Source of the DNA: Plectosphaerella cucumerina
Taxonomy: Eukaryota; Ascomycota; Sordariomycetes; Glomerellales; Plectosphaerellaceae
Reading direction: 5' to 3'
Length of the DNA stretch: 64,000 nucleotides
NCBI GenBank assembly: GCA_020746995.1
Contig: JAGPXD010000001.1
Span: 7,068,001-7,132,000, forward strand
Part shown: positions 1-11,056 of the stretch, in pieces
Position numbering within the stretch: the stretch's first letter is position 1
Layout of the letters: each line of letters starts with the position of its first letter
Made by a program: the position numbers and the translations under genes
Notes under the pieces: model-generated
What the model was told of the DNA's origin: nothing
Databases searched by the model: none
The model's input: only the letters and a program-made list of their open reading frames with translations

Positions 1-1431
1 CACCTTCAAAACACCAAGGTGCTCGATGTTGGCACCGTGCGCTGGCTGGTGCTCGATGAAGGCGACAGGCTGATGGAGATGGGTTTCGAGAGCGATCTGC
101 GCGAGATTGTCGGCAAGATCCGCGAGGGCAAGCTGACGAGCTCGACGAAGAATGGCGTGTCCCTGGAGGCGCTGCCGACGCGGAGGGTGACGGTGCTCTG
201 CTCGGCTACGATGAAGATGGACGTGCAGAAGCTGGGAGACATCTCGCTCGAGGACGCCGTGCACCTCGCGGCCGGCGACGATGAGGTCCAGGACGGCGCC
301 GAGCAGCAGCAGGTGGCCTTTTCGGCACCCGCGCAGCTCAAGCAGTCATACAACGTGGTGCCTGCCAAGCTGCGGCTGGTTACGCTCATCGCGCTGCTGC
401 GGTCAACGTTCCTGCGCAAGGGCTCCGTTATGAAGGCCATTGTCTTCATCTCGTGTGCCGACTCGGTCGACTTCCACTACGACCTGCTCAAGAAGCCGCT
501 CGGTCCCGACGACAAGAAGGACTCAACCTCGCATACGGCCAACACAGTCGCCCCCGCCGCCTACATCACCTCCCCCGCCAACCCCGACATCATCCTGCAC
601 AGGCTGCACGGCTCGCTAGCGCAGCCGGTCCGAACGGCCACACTCAACGCCTACACCAACTGCAAGGACCCCTGCGTCCTCATCACCACCGATATCTCAT
701 CCCGCGGTCTCGATGTCCCCGCTGTCGAACTCGTCATCGAATACGACCCAGCTTTCTGTGCCGCCGACCACCTCCACCGCATCGGTCGAACAGCCCGAGC
801 CGGCCGGCCCGGCAAGGCCGTCCTGTTCCTCCAGCCTGGCACCGAAGAGGGCTACGTCGACATGCTCTCGGCCGGCAACCCGTCTCCGCCGAAGGCAGAG
901 TCGTACGAAGGCATCCTGCACAAGGGCCTCGCTACGCATCTGGTTTTCCCCGTCGACACGGACGCCAAGCCCATCGACGAGGAGAGCCGGAGCTTCTCAC
1001 AGCGCGCCGAGTCGCTGCAGCTGCACATTGAGCAGCGCCTCCTGATGCCAACGTCGACGGTCCTTCTCGACGCGGCGCGCAAAGCGTTCCGTTCGCATAT
1101 TCGCGCGTACGCCACGCACGTCAAGGATGAGAGAAAGTACTTTGATATCACGGAGCTGCATCTAGGACATACGGCCAAGAGTTATGGTCTGCGCGAGGCC
1201 CCGAGCGGTGTGGGACGTGGTATGCATGATGGAAAGAAGAGCGCGATGAAGTCGGCGGCCAAGGGGCGGCGCAAGAGTGGTGCGGCTGCCGGGGGTGATG
1301 GCGGTCGCAAGAGCAGCGCGATGGAGGATATTGACACGGGTGGCGGTGTGGATATGGCGGAGATGGAGAGGAAGATGAAGATGAAGATGAAGAGCGTGAT
1401 GAACGCGGCGAGCGAGTTCAACATTGGTTGA
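1..1431 (+). CDS. DBP7: ATP-dependent RNA helicase DBP7, C-terminal part (5' end outside window)
   Basis: The reading frame is open from base 1 and ends with TGA at 1429-1431, giving 476 visible residues; the N-terminal ATP-binding motifs (Q, I, Ia) lie outside the window. Visible DEAD-box helicase motifs in order: motif II as DEGD (residues 19-22), motif III SAT (68-70), motif V around STDISSRGLD, and motif VI HRIGRTARAG. The long insertions between motifs and the Lys/Arg-rich tail (KKSAMKSAAKGRRK) fit DBP7, a nucleolar helicase needed for 60S ribosomal subunit assembly. No intron is needed in this part. The tail after about residue 400 is low-complexity and basic, as expected for nucleolar targeting. 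Another nucleolar DEAD-box subfamily is possible but less likely, given the DEGD box and the spacing. Family assignment is recognition-based. Confidence 0.88.
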   Translation, partial: HLQNTKVLDVGTVRWLVLDEGDRLMEMGFESDLREIVGKIREGKLTSSTKNGVSLEALPTRRVTVLCSATMKMDVQKLGDISLEDAVHLAAGDDEVQDGAEQQQVAFSAPAQLKQSYNVVPAKLRLVTLIALLRSTFLRKGSVMKAIVFISCADSVDFHYDLLKKPLGPDDKKDSTSHTANTVAPAAYITSPANPDIILHRLHGSLAQPVRTATLNAYTNCKDPCVLITTDISSRGLDVPAVELVIEYDPAFCAADHLHRIGRTARAGRPGKAVLFLQPGTEEGYVDMLSAGNPSPPKAESYEGILHKGLATHLVFPVDTDAKPIDEESRSFSQRAESLQLHIEQRLLMPTSTVLLDAARKAFRSHIRAYATHVKDERKYFDITELHLGHTAKSYGLREAPSGVGRGMHDGKKSAMKSAAKGRRKSGAAAGGDGGRKSSAMEDIDTGGGVDMAEMERKMKMKMKSVMNAASEFNIG

Positions 1432-1706
1432 AGCATGGGGAGGCAGATACAAGGGGCACGGGTCATCTTTCTTGTTCTAGCGATTCGTTCCAGGAGTCTG
1501 GGTCAAAAATATGAAGAAGCTGATTTCATCAGGGGTTTGTGTCCCGAAGTGTGATTTGTCTGGGCTTACAGGCTGTTTGCAGAGGGAGCAGTCTTACGAT
1601 CACCATTATCAAAATCGAAGGGGTTATGACGTCGACGTGTCACGTAGCACACCGTCGGTCGGCCACGACAAACACCGGGCAAAGCCAACTTCCCCTCACA
1701 ATCCTC

Positions 1707-2120
1707 ATGACAACCTCACCTCTAGGGCCCGCGACGATGGGCTTCCTCAGACACGTGCCCGCTCTCTTCCTCGCGACGGAGCTGTTCATCGCCGCCATCG
1801 GGCGCCTGGTCCCAGCGCTGCGCACCTTTCACGGCAAGGTGCGGCGCAAGACACTTCGCACGGCGCCGGAACTGTACCCCGTGGTCCCATTCCGGGACGA
1901 CATACAAGCACATCTGCGATATGTCGGCACGTGGCTTTTCGTAACCGGGCTTCTGGTTGCCATCCCAGCGACACGGGGAGCAAGGGCGACACTGGGCCTG
2001 GTGCTCTTCTGGACGGGAGCCGGGGCGTGGAGTCAGTGGAGGTGTGGCATGGCGTACCGGGTGCCCGTGTTTAACGCGGCACTGGGCGTCTTGGTGTTCT
2101 GGCTGGAGCGGAGGCGCTGA
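1707..2120 (+). CDS. Small putative multi-pass membrane protein
   Basis: An uninterrupted frame; I chose the ATG at 1707 (137 residues) because upstream ATGs at 1539 and 1626 add only low-complexity sequence without family character. Three to four hydrophobic segments are visible: about residues 12-29 (VPALFLATELFIAAIGRL), 58-76 (GTWLFVTGLLVAIP), 80-96 (TLGLVLFWTGAGAW) and 105-118 (VFNAALGVLVFW), ending in a basic ERRR tail. The layout resembles small DoxX/DUF4345-like four-helix membrane proteins, but I do not recognise a specific family. It follows DBP7 in the same direction, about 275 bp after its stop. Function unknown; expression of the frame is likely but unproven. Confidence 0.5.
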   Translation: MTTSPLGPATMGFLRHVPALFLATELFIAAIGRLVPALRTFHGKVRRKTLRTAPELYPVVPFRDDIQAHLRYVGTWLFVTGLLVAIPATRGARATLGLVLFWTGAGAWSQWRCGMAYRVPVFNAALGVLVFWLERRR

Positions 2121-2347
2121 GCCGAGCTGAGCTGGACGCGACGCGGGCATGGTCTGTGGGTTGTTGTTGTTTCTTTTTGGTGGAGGCGCGAGTGTGTGAC
2201 TTGGGATGACATCACCACCCGCGGCTGGCGGGTTCAGTTGTTTGCACGGGAGCATCGACTGACCGCCCTTCTTTCACATTCAAACACCAGGAGGAAAAAT
2301 CGGAAGGCCCAGAAACACATTCATCAAAGCACATCGACACGTACAAG

Positions 2348-3622
2348 ATGGTGTCGACGCGATCTTCGGACGGAGGACCCAAAGCCAACGGCTCTCAAGC
2401 CACGGCGGGTGAGAAGCACGAGCTCGACAAAGAAGGCGGCGCGGCCTCGCCAGATGCGAAGCGAACAAAGACGGAGGATGATGGCAAGGGAGAACGCCAG
2501 CTCACCATTGAGGAGTCGATTGCCGGGCCGGGTGACAAAGTGGACGGCAAGCAGCAGGAGGGCAAAGACAAGGAGCCCGACCAGAAAGTCGAGGAGAAGG
2601 CCACCGAGATTAACACCGAGGAAAAGGCCCCCAAGGAGGAGACCGCCGAAGACGTCAAAGAAGCCCTCGAGAAGCACGAGGCCAACGGCGCTAGCAAGCC
2701 CAACGACACGGCCGAGGAGCCTCACGCAGACCCGGACGTCCCCTCAACCGTCATGGAGAAGGGCATCCTCTACTTCTTCTTCCGCCCCCGCGTCAACACC
2801 GAACACCCCGAAGAAGTCAACGACATCGCCCGGTCCTACATCATCTTGCGTCCCATGGCTCCTGATGCCGGCCTAGGCAGCGGTCCCATCGGCGACGCCG
2901 GCAACAGCCGCGTCCTCGCCCTGCCCAAGAAGACCCTCCCGCAGTCCGGGCGCGAGCGCTACATGGTCTTTGTCAACCGCACGGGCACGAGCTTCGAGAC
3001 GCTCAAGAACGAATTCCTCGAGGGAGAGAAGAGGGAGACCAAGACAAAGGGCACCAGTGTTGTGCCTGAGGCTGTCCCTGCTGCGGAGGGCGTTTATATG
3101 CTGACCAGCAATGGGCGGGAGAGCCACCTTGCTTACGCTGTGACGAGGCCGAATGAGCTGGGTGAGGTGCAGAGTGACCTGGGGCTGAAGAAGCAGGGGA
3201 GCTTTGTGCTGAGCACCAAGAACCCGAAGACGCCTGCGCCGCAGAATACACAGCTGCCTGAGGGGCCGGAGTTTTCCAAGGAGTATGTGTCCTGGCTGTC
3301 AGTCATCGGGTGGGAAGTGAGCTGACGTGAGAACAGGATTCAGGACGAGTTCCGCGATCTCCGATGGCAGCCGTCGAAGCCGGCGCACCTCGACACCCTT
3401 AACGCGCAGATTCTATTCATTGGTGAGAGCGGCGGTATTGACAAGGCAGTCGAGCCGAGGAAGAAGGACCAGAAGGAGGGCAAGGAGGAGCCGAGGGAGG
3501 TGCTCGAGGAGCTTGAAGAGGAGGACCTGGCGAGGATGAAGGGACTGTCTGATTCTGATGCTGTGTTCAGGGATCTGGAGACGCATGCGGGGCAGTACCC
3601 TGACATGATGACCACGTTCTGA
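2348..3622 (+). CDS. Conserved acidic fungal protein of unknown function
   Basis: Two exons: 2348-3282 and 3337-3622, with a 54-nt intron (GTATGT donor, CTGAC branch site, AACAG acceptor). Splicing restores one 406-residue frame. Residues about 1-130 are highly charged and disordered (Lys/Glu/Asp-rich with a KRTK basic patch near 30), suggesting a nuclear protein. The second half (from about ILYFFFRPRV) is ordered and conserved, with NRTGTSFETLKNEF and, across the splice junction, KEIQDEFRDLRWQP. Similar fungal proteins are sometimes auto-named 'BTB domain transcription factor', but no BTB fold is visible to me, so I give no function. The C-terminal 60 residues are again Glu/Lys-rich. The stop codon lies inside a tandem repeat (see 3617-3714). 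Confidence 0.8.
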
Positions 3623-3714
3623 TGGAGGGAGTCATCATCAAAATAGGAAGTTGAGATGCCCACCTTCTGATCGAGGGAGTCATCATCTAAATAGGAAGAA
3701 GCTGAGATGCCCAC
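3617..3714 (+). repeat. Imperfect 48-bp tandem duplication spanning a stop codon
   Basis: Two adjacent copies, 3617-3664 and 3665-3714, both beginning TTCTGAT.GAGGGAGTCATC and both ending with GAGATGCCCAC. They differ by a few substitutions and a 2-nt insertion. The first copy contains the last codon and stop of the upstream acidic-protein gene, so the duplication repeats its TTC-TGA end in the 3' untranslated region. Confidence 0.9.
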
Positions 3715-4051
3715 TTGAACGCGTCTCCAGTGCTCATCTCGGTGAATGCGGGGTAATAACTCGGTCAATGGCAGGGAGGGCGGGGCACACCGAGATTAGT
3801 CACCCGCGGGGTCGTGAGTCAACAGCGCAAATCAAGGGACAACGGCGGGCAGCAACGGCCAGAGAATCGAGCATACGGAAATTTGACCTCCGGAGCTTCT
3901 GTCAGTCCCGTCCGCATAAGACCCACGACGTGTCATTGCCCGCCCGACCGATTTATCTCCGTCGCATTGCTTCTCCAGCCTTCACCGCGCACGACCTCTC
4001 CTCCGAACGTCTTCCCGACCAATTGCCCCTCCTCCACGAGCAACCGACAGC
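3715..4051. other. Promoter/5' leader region of TrpRS gene
   Basis: Between the 48-bp duplication and the TrpRS start codon. The last 130 bases are pyrimidine-rich (CTTCTCC, CCTCCTCC runs), as is common before fungal start sites. No other gene is visible; short frames here lack coding character. Confidence 0.6.
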
Positions 4052-6021
4052 ATGGCGTCCGCCCCCGAAGCCGCCCCCGTCCAGGAGGTGCCTGCCGCCG
4101 AGGCGCCCGCCGCCGCGCCCGCCGATGCCACGACAGGAAAGCAGACGATTGACCCCTGGAGCGTCTCCGGCGCGGTACGTTGCTCCGCCAGAATGCGCCA
4201 TTGACAACAACAACTGACATTCCCCAGGTCGGCGCAGACGGCAAGGTCCAAGCCATCGACTACACGGTCCGTCTCCCCAGCCCCTTCTCTCCCTTAGCAA
4301 AGCTAACCCCTTGCTTGCAGAAACTCGTCGCAGACTTCGGCACAAGACTCATCGACGAAGCCCTCCTCGAGCGCTTCGAGCGCGTCGTCGGCGTCAAGCC
4401 CCACCACTACCTTCGCCGCGGCATCGTCTTCTCCCACCGCGACCTCGGCCTCATCCTCGACCGCTACGAGAAGAAGGAGCCCTTCTTCCTCTACACCGGC
4501 CGCGGCCCCAGCTCAGACAGCATGCACATTGGTCACGTCGTGCCCTTTACCCTGACAAAGTGGCTCTCGGATGTGCTTGACGCGCCGCTCGTCATCATGC
4601 TGACAGACGGTGGGTACGGGAGGAAACTCTTACAAGCGGGATGCTGATATGTGGTAGATGAGAAGTTCCTCTTCAGTGAGAAGCTGAGGTTGGTGGGATT
4701 CCTAGAGAAGATTGTGGACGCAAGCTGACTGTCGCAGTATCGAGGACGTCAAGGGCTTCTCAAAGACTAACGTCAAGGACATCCTGGCCGTCGGCTTCAA
4801 CCCGGACAGGACGTTCGTCTTCTCGGTGAGCTGCCCCGTTTCTGCGACATGGCGTCAGATACTGACCGTCCCAGGACTACGACTACATGGGCGGCGACTT
4901 CTACGCCAACGTCACCCGCATCGCGAAGCGCATCACCTACAACACGGCCAAGGCCGTCTTTGGCTTCGACGACAGCGCCAACATTGGAAAGATTCACTTC
5001 GCCTCCATCCAGGCCGCCCCGTCCTTTGCAAACTCGTTCCCTCACATCTTCGCGGGTCACCGTGCGTCCCTGCTCCGTCCACCGCTTAGCTGCCAGCCCC
5101 TGACTTGCTCGCAGCCTCTCCCCAGAAGATCCCGTGCCTGATCCCCTGCGCCATCGACCAAGGTATGTAACCCAACCTTTCATTCCTGAACCGCCATGCT
5201 GACCCGTCAGACCCCTACTTCCGCGTGACCCGTGACGTCGCCGCCGGCCTCAAGTTCGCCAAGCCCTCGCTCATCCACGCCAGGTTCCTCGACAGCCTGA
5301 ACGGCCCCGGCACGAAGTACGCCCCCTTCAGACCTCACCCACAGTCACCTCAGACTAACCCCCTTAGGATGTCCGCCTCCATCGAGTCCAGCGCCATCTT
5401 CCTCAAAGACACCCCCAAGCAGATCCTCAACAAGATGAACCGCTACGCCTTCTCCGGCGGCCAAGAAACAGCCGAACAGCAGCGCGAGCTCGGCGCCAAC
5501 CCCGACGTCGACGTCGCCTACCAATACCTCCGCTTCTTCCTCGAGGTACCCTTCCCCTCCCCTTTCCTTCCATCGTTCCGCGCTGACACTCCCAGGACGA
5601 CGTCGAACTCGCCCAAATCGAGCGCGACTACCGCTCCGGCAAGATGATGACAGGCGAAATCAAGAAGCGCTGCGCCGACGAACTCGCAAAGTTCTGCACC
5701 GCCTTCCAGGAACGTCGCGCAAACGTCACCGACGAGGATGTCGAGCTCTTCATGTCCCGCCGTCCCCTCAAGTGGAGGGGCTCAGACCAGCTGGCCGCGC
5801 TGGCGTCGCGGCCCAAGGATGGTGCTGCTGCTGCCGGCGGTGAGGGCGAGGGTGACGGAAAGCCGACCAAAAGCCAGCTGAAGAAGCTGGAGAAGCAGCG
5901 CCAGGCTGCGGAGAAGAAGGCTGCAAAGGCCAGTGAGAAGGAAGCCAAGGCTGCGGCCCCGGCGGCAGATGCCCCCGCTGCGACGGAAGAGGCTGCTCCT
6001 CCGGCGGCGGCGTCGACATAG
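4052..6021 (+). CDS. WRS1: Cytosolic tryptophanyl-tRNA synthetase
   Basis: Charges tRNA-Trp with tryptophan. Ten exons: 4052-4174, 4228-4266, 4321-4609, 4658-4688, 4738-4825, 4875-5061, 5115-5162, 5211-5316, 5368-5545, 5596-6021; all nine introns are 48-54 nt with GT/AG ends, and the sum gives 504 residues. Class I signatures are present: HIGH inside MHIGHVVPF (residues 123-126) and KMSAS at 304-308, the latter split by an intron. The diagnostic eukaryotic segments YTGRGPSS (preceding HIGH) and IPCAIDQDPYF are intact. The N-terminal 40 residues are Ala/Pro/Glu-rich; the C-terminal about 60 residues are Lys/Ala/Glu-rich ([18 protein letters not shown]), a charged coiled-coil tail common in fungal synthetases. 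The start fits the family length. It converges with the PLD gene; their stops are 183 bp apart. Confidence 0.96.
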
Positions 6022-6204
6022 CGCGAGCATGAATACAAGAGGGCGGCGTCAGTTTCGGGTAAGATGTTTCTCGTGAATCGTGTGAAATGCTATTCAATCA
6101 AGCAAGCATCAGTTGAGAAGCAACAGCCTGAAGGAATATCCAAGGTATCATGCATTAGGGAATTAAGTATCCAAAGGCCCATGTCCAAACGCCTGCATCC
6201 CCCC

Positions 6205-8955
6205 TCACGTGTAGATACTCTCGGTGAACTGGTTCACCTGCAGTCCCGTCTCAGCCATTTCGGCATCTCGTAGGAAGTCCATGGGCATCCAGACGAGGTG
6301 GCCCTTGATCTCGCTAATCTTGCGGCGCGCGTCCTCGGGCGGCATAAACTGGTCGTAGATGTGCCCAGACTTGACGCCCTTAGGGGGCAGGTAGCGATCG
6401 TAGTCGTCAAAGTTTTTGACTGTCTCGTGTTAACATGGCAGATACTTCAGGGGTGATGGCAGGGGAACGCACTGTGGTCATCGGGGTCCGCGTGGAAGAC
6501 GTGGCGGTACAACTCCGTGTTCTTGGTGGCCTGGCTTGTCCACATTTCCCACATATCGTCGCTCAGGGGGTCGGCGACAAACTCCCACGACGGATCGCGG
6601 TCCCAGGGGTCGTTGGGCGAGTCCTCGCCGGGCGGCTGGGCGTTGGGGTCGCCGGTTCCGTCGAGGCCCTGCGCGGGCAGCAGGCCAAGATGCTCACGCC
6701 AGAGGTAGCGTCGCAGCGAGGCGGCATGCCAACCGGCCTCGTAGGGCTGGCCGTTCATCGTGGTCTGAATCTTCTTGGTGTCCTCCATGACGATGCTCAG
6801 CTCCGAGTCGTGCAGACCCAGCTGCGAGCGGTCGTTGAGGTTACTGGAGCCGCAGATGACGATGCGGTCGTCGGCGATGAGAAGCTTGGAGTGGATGTAG
6901 AGCTCCTCTTGGATCCAGTTGCGCACCTCCGACTCGAGATTCTCGTCGTCCCAGGGCTCGTCGAGGAGGGAGATTTCGTTGCCCGACATGGCGTGGTGAG
7001 CAAGAGACGATGCGGCCTTCATCTCGCCCTCTGGCATTGCCGCTTCGAATCGCGACTTGGCCTGCAGCGCCTCCTCGGCCTCGGGCGTGGCGAGCTTGGG
7101 GTCCTGGTCCTGAGCGCTTCCCATGTGATCGTCGCGCTCGCCGCCAACAGGGTCGTTGGTGCCGTGAATGCCGGGCGACATGACAGTCTCGGCCTCGGCA
7201 CGCTGAACCTGCTGGTATGACACACCAGTCTCCTTCTCCTGCTTCCTGAGTGCTGGGGTGGTGGACAGGCGGTCGTAGGAGCGCAGGTTGAAGAAGAAGA
7301 TGTACTTGGTGGGGTCAACGTCCTGCTTCCTGATCTGCTCAAAGATGGAGTGCTCGCCGCGGCAGATGGACTTGTATTGGTAATCCATGATGGCACGGGT
7401 ACCCATGGCGGCGTCCTCACGCAGGTCGCCAGCGAAGCCTGGGACGGCAGGGATGATGACGATGACGCGGAATTTGCGACCCTCCTTGTCGGCGCGGACA
7501 ATGGCATCAACGATGGACTTTCCAATGGTGTTGTGGATGGGCGACTGCTGGTCACCGGTGGCGGTGATGAAGAACTGGTTCTCGATGTACACGTAGTGCT
7601 GGGCCTCCTCGATGACCTTGCGGTAGGCGTTCTGGATGGAGTGGTCTGTCAAGATACCGGAGGACCAGTCATCGCTGGATCTAACGATCTGAGCGTGAAC
7701 AGTGCCGCGGTTATTGAGGTTCTTGGACTCGAGAGGCGTCAGGGGATGGGTGAGGTACTCGCCGACGGGGTGCTTGGGGCGCTGGACGCCAACGAGGTCC
7801 TCGTCGGCATCGAGACGTCCTTGCAATTGCAGCCAGTCGTAGCGGTCGTCGCGCTTGTACTTGTCACGTTTGACAAAGTTCCAGCGCAGAACAAAGTGCT
7901 CTGCAATGTCGTAGACGCAGGGGCCGATGAGGCCCATGGCGACGTCGTGCCAGGGCATGCGTCCATAGATGGACTTGCTCAGCTCATTTTGTTTCCAGTC
8001 GTCAACTTGCTTGAAGTCCATGACGCGGTTATTGTTAAAGTCCTGGCCGGGCCAAACCTCGTTCTCGACGCCCTCGGGGTGGACGTCGGCGAGGGCGTGG
8101 GTGTGGGTGTCGTAGCGGCCGAAGCACAGGTCAAGGCCGCCGATGAAGGCCATGGCGTAGTCAATGATGATGAACTTCTCGTGGTGGGCCCAGTAGAAGG
8201 TCATGTCGGCAGCGTTCTCAAAAACGTTGTGGTCGGGATGGCGCATGACCTTGATGTTGCCGTAGCCGGGCGTGCCCTCGGGGCACAGGGCGTGCAGCGC
8301 ATGCTTTGTGTGCTGCGAGTTACATGTGAGGGCGGCCTCAACCTCGCGATAGACGATGATGTAGATTTTGACGCCGGCCTCAGCGCGGCGCTTGAGGACC
8401 TGGTCGAGGCGCCACTCTTGGTTGTGGAAGGGCGGGCGGCGCAGGAAGAGCTCGGGCGACAGCCACCAGTCGGCGATGTAGATTGTCTCGGTGGCCTTTT
8501 CCAGGGCCTCAGAGACGGCCCAGAAGTAGTCCCTGCCGTCGACATACCACTTGATGATGTTGCCGTCGCGCTCGGGGAAGAAGGACTCGAAGCGATGGCT
8601 TTCGGCAATCTTGGTACGCTTGTCATCGGTGGCCTTTTCGTGCTCCTCGTCGTGTCTGTGGTTGGAGTTGAACTGGGGGGTCCCGAGTCAGCACTGCACG
8701 GCACGGCACCACCCGGCGTGGGCGCGCGGGTGAGGGACGCGCAACGCCGAGCGACACAAGACGGGGAGCGGCACTCACGAGGTTGGCGAATTTGCCTATC
8801 TGGTGCTTTTTGTGGGTGATGGCGACCTTGGCGTCATGCAGGTGAGTGCCCTCGAGCTTCTCCTCGAGCTCGCGGAAGGGCTTCTTAAGCTTTGACATGA
8901 AGCTGCTTTCATCCTTGTGCTCCTTCTTCCGCTCGTCATTGGTGCCGAAGACCAT
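6205..8955 (-). CDS. Phospholipase D (two HKD motifs)
   Basis: Three exons (transcription order): 8955-8779, 8672-6473, 6419-6205; introns of 106 and 53 nt; 863 residues. Both phospholipase D catalytic motifs (HxKxxxxD) are intact: HEKFIIID at residues 223-230, followed by GGLD, and HSKLLIAD at about 653-660, followed by GSSNLNDRS. The enzyme hydrolyses phosphatidylcholine-type lipids to phosphatidic acid. No PX or PH domain precedes the first HKD; the N-terminus (about 60 residues) is short, charged and amphipathic (MSKLKKPFRELEEKLEG), unlike SPO14/PLD1. This resembles the fungal short PLD group. The C-terminal exon (NFDDYDRYLPP... ending ESIYT) is well conserved. About 100 residues between the HKD halves (near residues 490-590) are low-complexity and probably a loop. 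A 1.2-kb gene-free region lies upstream. Confidence 0.93.
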
Positions 8956-10136
8956 CTTGGCCGGTCACCGCAGGGGGGGATCGCGGGTGAGGAGTCGTGT
9001 GAGGTGGTGATTCTAGGTAGCGAGGAGCGAGGAGGTGGCCCGCGTCATATGCTCGGGGAGATTAGATGGCGGAGATGGCGACAGTCGGTGTCGCCGGGTA
9101 TCATGAACGAACGGTACAGGTAGGTCTGCTATGGATCCAAGAGCAATTGAAGCGATTTCGACGTGAGGCGATGGCGCAGCGACAGCGACAGCGAAGGCGA
9201 AGAGGGCGAACGGCACAACGGCACAGTAGGGACGGACCAAGAAGGGCGGAGGCAGAGTCAAGGAAGCTTGTTCGTGACAAGAGGTGGGACGACGAGCATT
9301 CGGGGGTCTCGGCGGCTTAAAGAGGAGTCAAGATGCCGGGGGGAGGTGGACAGAAGGCGATGTCATACGGCGCCGAGGGGCAGCCAAGGTGGAAGAAAAC
9401 AGGGCCGGAGACGACGAGGATGAAGCTTGGCCGAGGTGAGGGGAGACATGGGAGGAGGGACAGGCACGAGGACAGGACTCGGATTCGGAGGAGAGAGGGG
9501 CAGGAGAAGACGAAGACTCGGATGGGGCTAAGGGCCACAGGGCCTAGTCGCTGTTGCCCTCGTGCCGCAACAAGTGCCCGCATCGAGCCAGAGGAGAAAA
9601 AAAGTGGCCGTGTCAACGTCCGGGGTCGTGGTGTCGCGACCTCGGAAGCTCCCAGACTCAGGCGCATTGGCTCGACAGACGCCCCTGGCCGCGCGTCCCT
9701 GCCGCAAGGCACTGCTAGCCCGACTCGGGAGGCAGATCACGGCATGCAATCGATGCAGCCAGGCGCTGGACGAGGGGTCCGGGTTGGGGACGTGCAGAGA
9801 AAAAAGCCAGAGGGCTGAAGAACGATGATCATGAATGGCAGCTGCCTCGAACGAGAATTGGAGCTGGGGACCCGGCGCTACACCAAAGTGGGCTGTTTAG
9901 CTCCGATCTGGGCGGGCGGCGGCGCATGGTGTGACGTCACGCTCCCGACGACCCCGCGATGGGGAGAAGGAACGAGGAATCAAGCGTGGAGGGAAGGGGC
10001 TTGTCGAGGAAGGCTCGGAGGAAGGAGCGATTGGGTAGCCAGCTTGCCGGAGGAGACGAAACTCCAGTCGCCAGACGAGACTCCAAACCCCAGCCTTCAT
10101 CTTCCTTCGCATATCCCATCCAGCCTGATGAACCCG
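8956..10136. other. Gene-free region: PLD upstream region, strongly purine-skewed
   Basis: No credible gene. From about 9060 to 9830 the + strand is markedly purine-rich (GGAGGA, GAGGACGAG runs), meaning the PLD-sense strand is pyrimidine-rich, typical of a long fungal promoter and 5' leader. Several overlapping short frames exist in all phases, but none has splice sites or family resemblance. Confidence 0.6.
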
Positions 10137-11056
10137 TCATGGCTCCCCGAACAGCAGCACCGCCCGCACCTCGACGCTCTCACGCGACTCTGCCTCGTCG
10201 TGCTCAGCATCTCGAAACGCGCAGTGCGGCGTCCGCCTCGCCAACCCCGCCTCCTCGGCCGAGTCGAAGCACTTGATGAACAACACCTCGTCCGGCCGCT
10301 GACCGCCCTTGTAATACCACCGGTGCCGCTCGCTCGGCCGCACCGCCCAAGTTTCAGCGCGCGAACCGTCCGGATACTGAATGGCACCGGCCACGAGGTC
10401 CTCATCGTCCACCGTTGCTGCGTCGGCCACGGCTAACGGATCCTTCCGCACCGTCCGAATCGGCCGCCAGATATTGACGATCTGAAAGCGCCGGGGCACG
10501 GGCTTCCGCTGCTGCTCAGCCAGGAGGACGTCGGCGGGCAGATGCTTCTCTGCTACGAGGCGCGCGCCGTCGTACGACTGGTCGACGTGGACGCGGTGCA
10601 GAGGCCCTCGACTGGCAGCGTTGCCCTCACCGAGCGAGTGCCAGTGTGACGGGCCGCGACGGACACGATGACCGAAGATGAAAACCTCAGACGCGCTCGT
10701 CACGTCGCGATAGAGCTGCTCCATCTCGGCATAGTAGTGCTTGCGCAGAGCCGACTCGTCGACGAAGGACGGATCGTGGCTGCTCTGGTGCGGCACCAGC
10801 TGGAAGCCATGCTTGTCGAGGGTGTACCGGCCCTCCTCGCCCGTGATATCCGTGACGGTCACGGCGAGGGGAACCGTCGGCCGCTCATTGGTGACCTTGT
10901 TGCTGCAAGGGAGTTAGAGGAGCTGCGCACTGCAAACTGCACACCGCAAGTTGGGGCGGGCCTGACTGACCTGCCCACGACGACCGGAGTCGGGGCCGAG
11001 CCGTCCCCGGGGTCGCGGTAGTAGTTGAGCTCCGTGGCGACGTGTCTGGCCGCCAT
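10137..11056 (-). CDS. CmcJ/AsaB-family hydroxylase/desaturase-like protein
   Basis: Two exons (transcription order): 11056-10971 and 10902-10137; the 68-nt intron has a GTCAGT donor and a TTGCAG acceptor; 283 residues, matching the usual 270-310 of the family. Recognisable blocks: LNYYRDPGDG near the N-terminus, HVDQSYDGA in the middle (His-x-Asp of a likely metal site), FQIVNIWRP, ETWAVRPSERHRWYY and FIKCFDS, then the SRESVEVRAV end. These are typical of fungal proteins named GA4 desaturase or 7-alpha-cephem-methoxylase (CmcJ) homologues, a 2OG/Fe(II)-like oxidoreductase group found in secondary metabolism and detoxification. The substrate is unknown. It is divergent from the HET-C2 gene. 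No key motif seems missing, but the second metal ligand was not pinned down. Confidence 0.87.

Noticed and set aside
7350..8819. 489-codon open frame on the + strand, opposite phospholipase D
   Set aside because: Antisense to the HKD-containing exon; low-complexity Val/Gly/Asp translation, no family character.
9333..9818. 161-codon + frame upstream of phospholipase D
   Set aside because: Arises from the purine skew (Arg/Gly/Glu/Lys codons); no motif.
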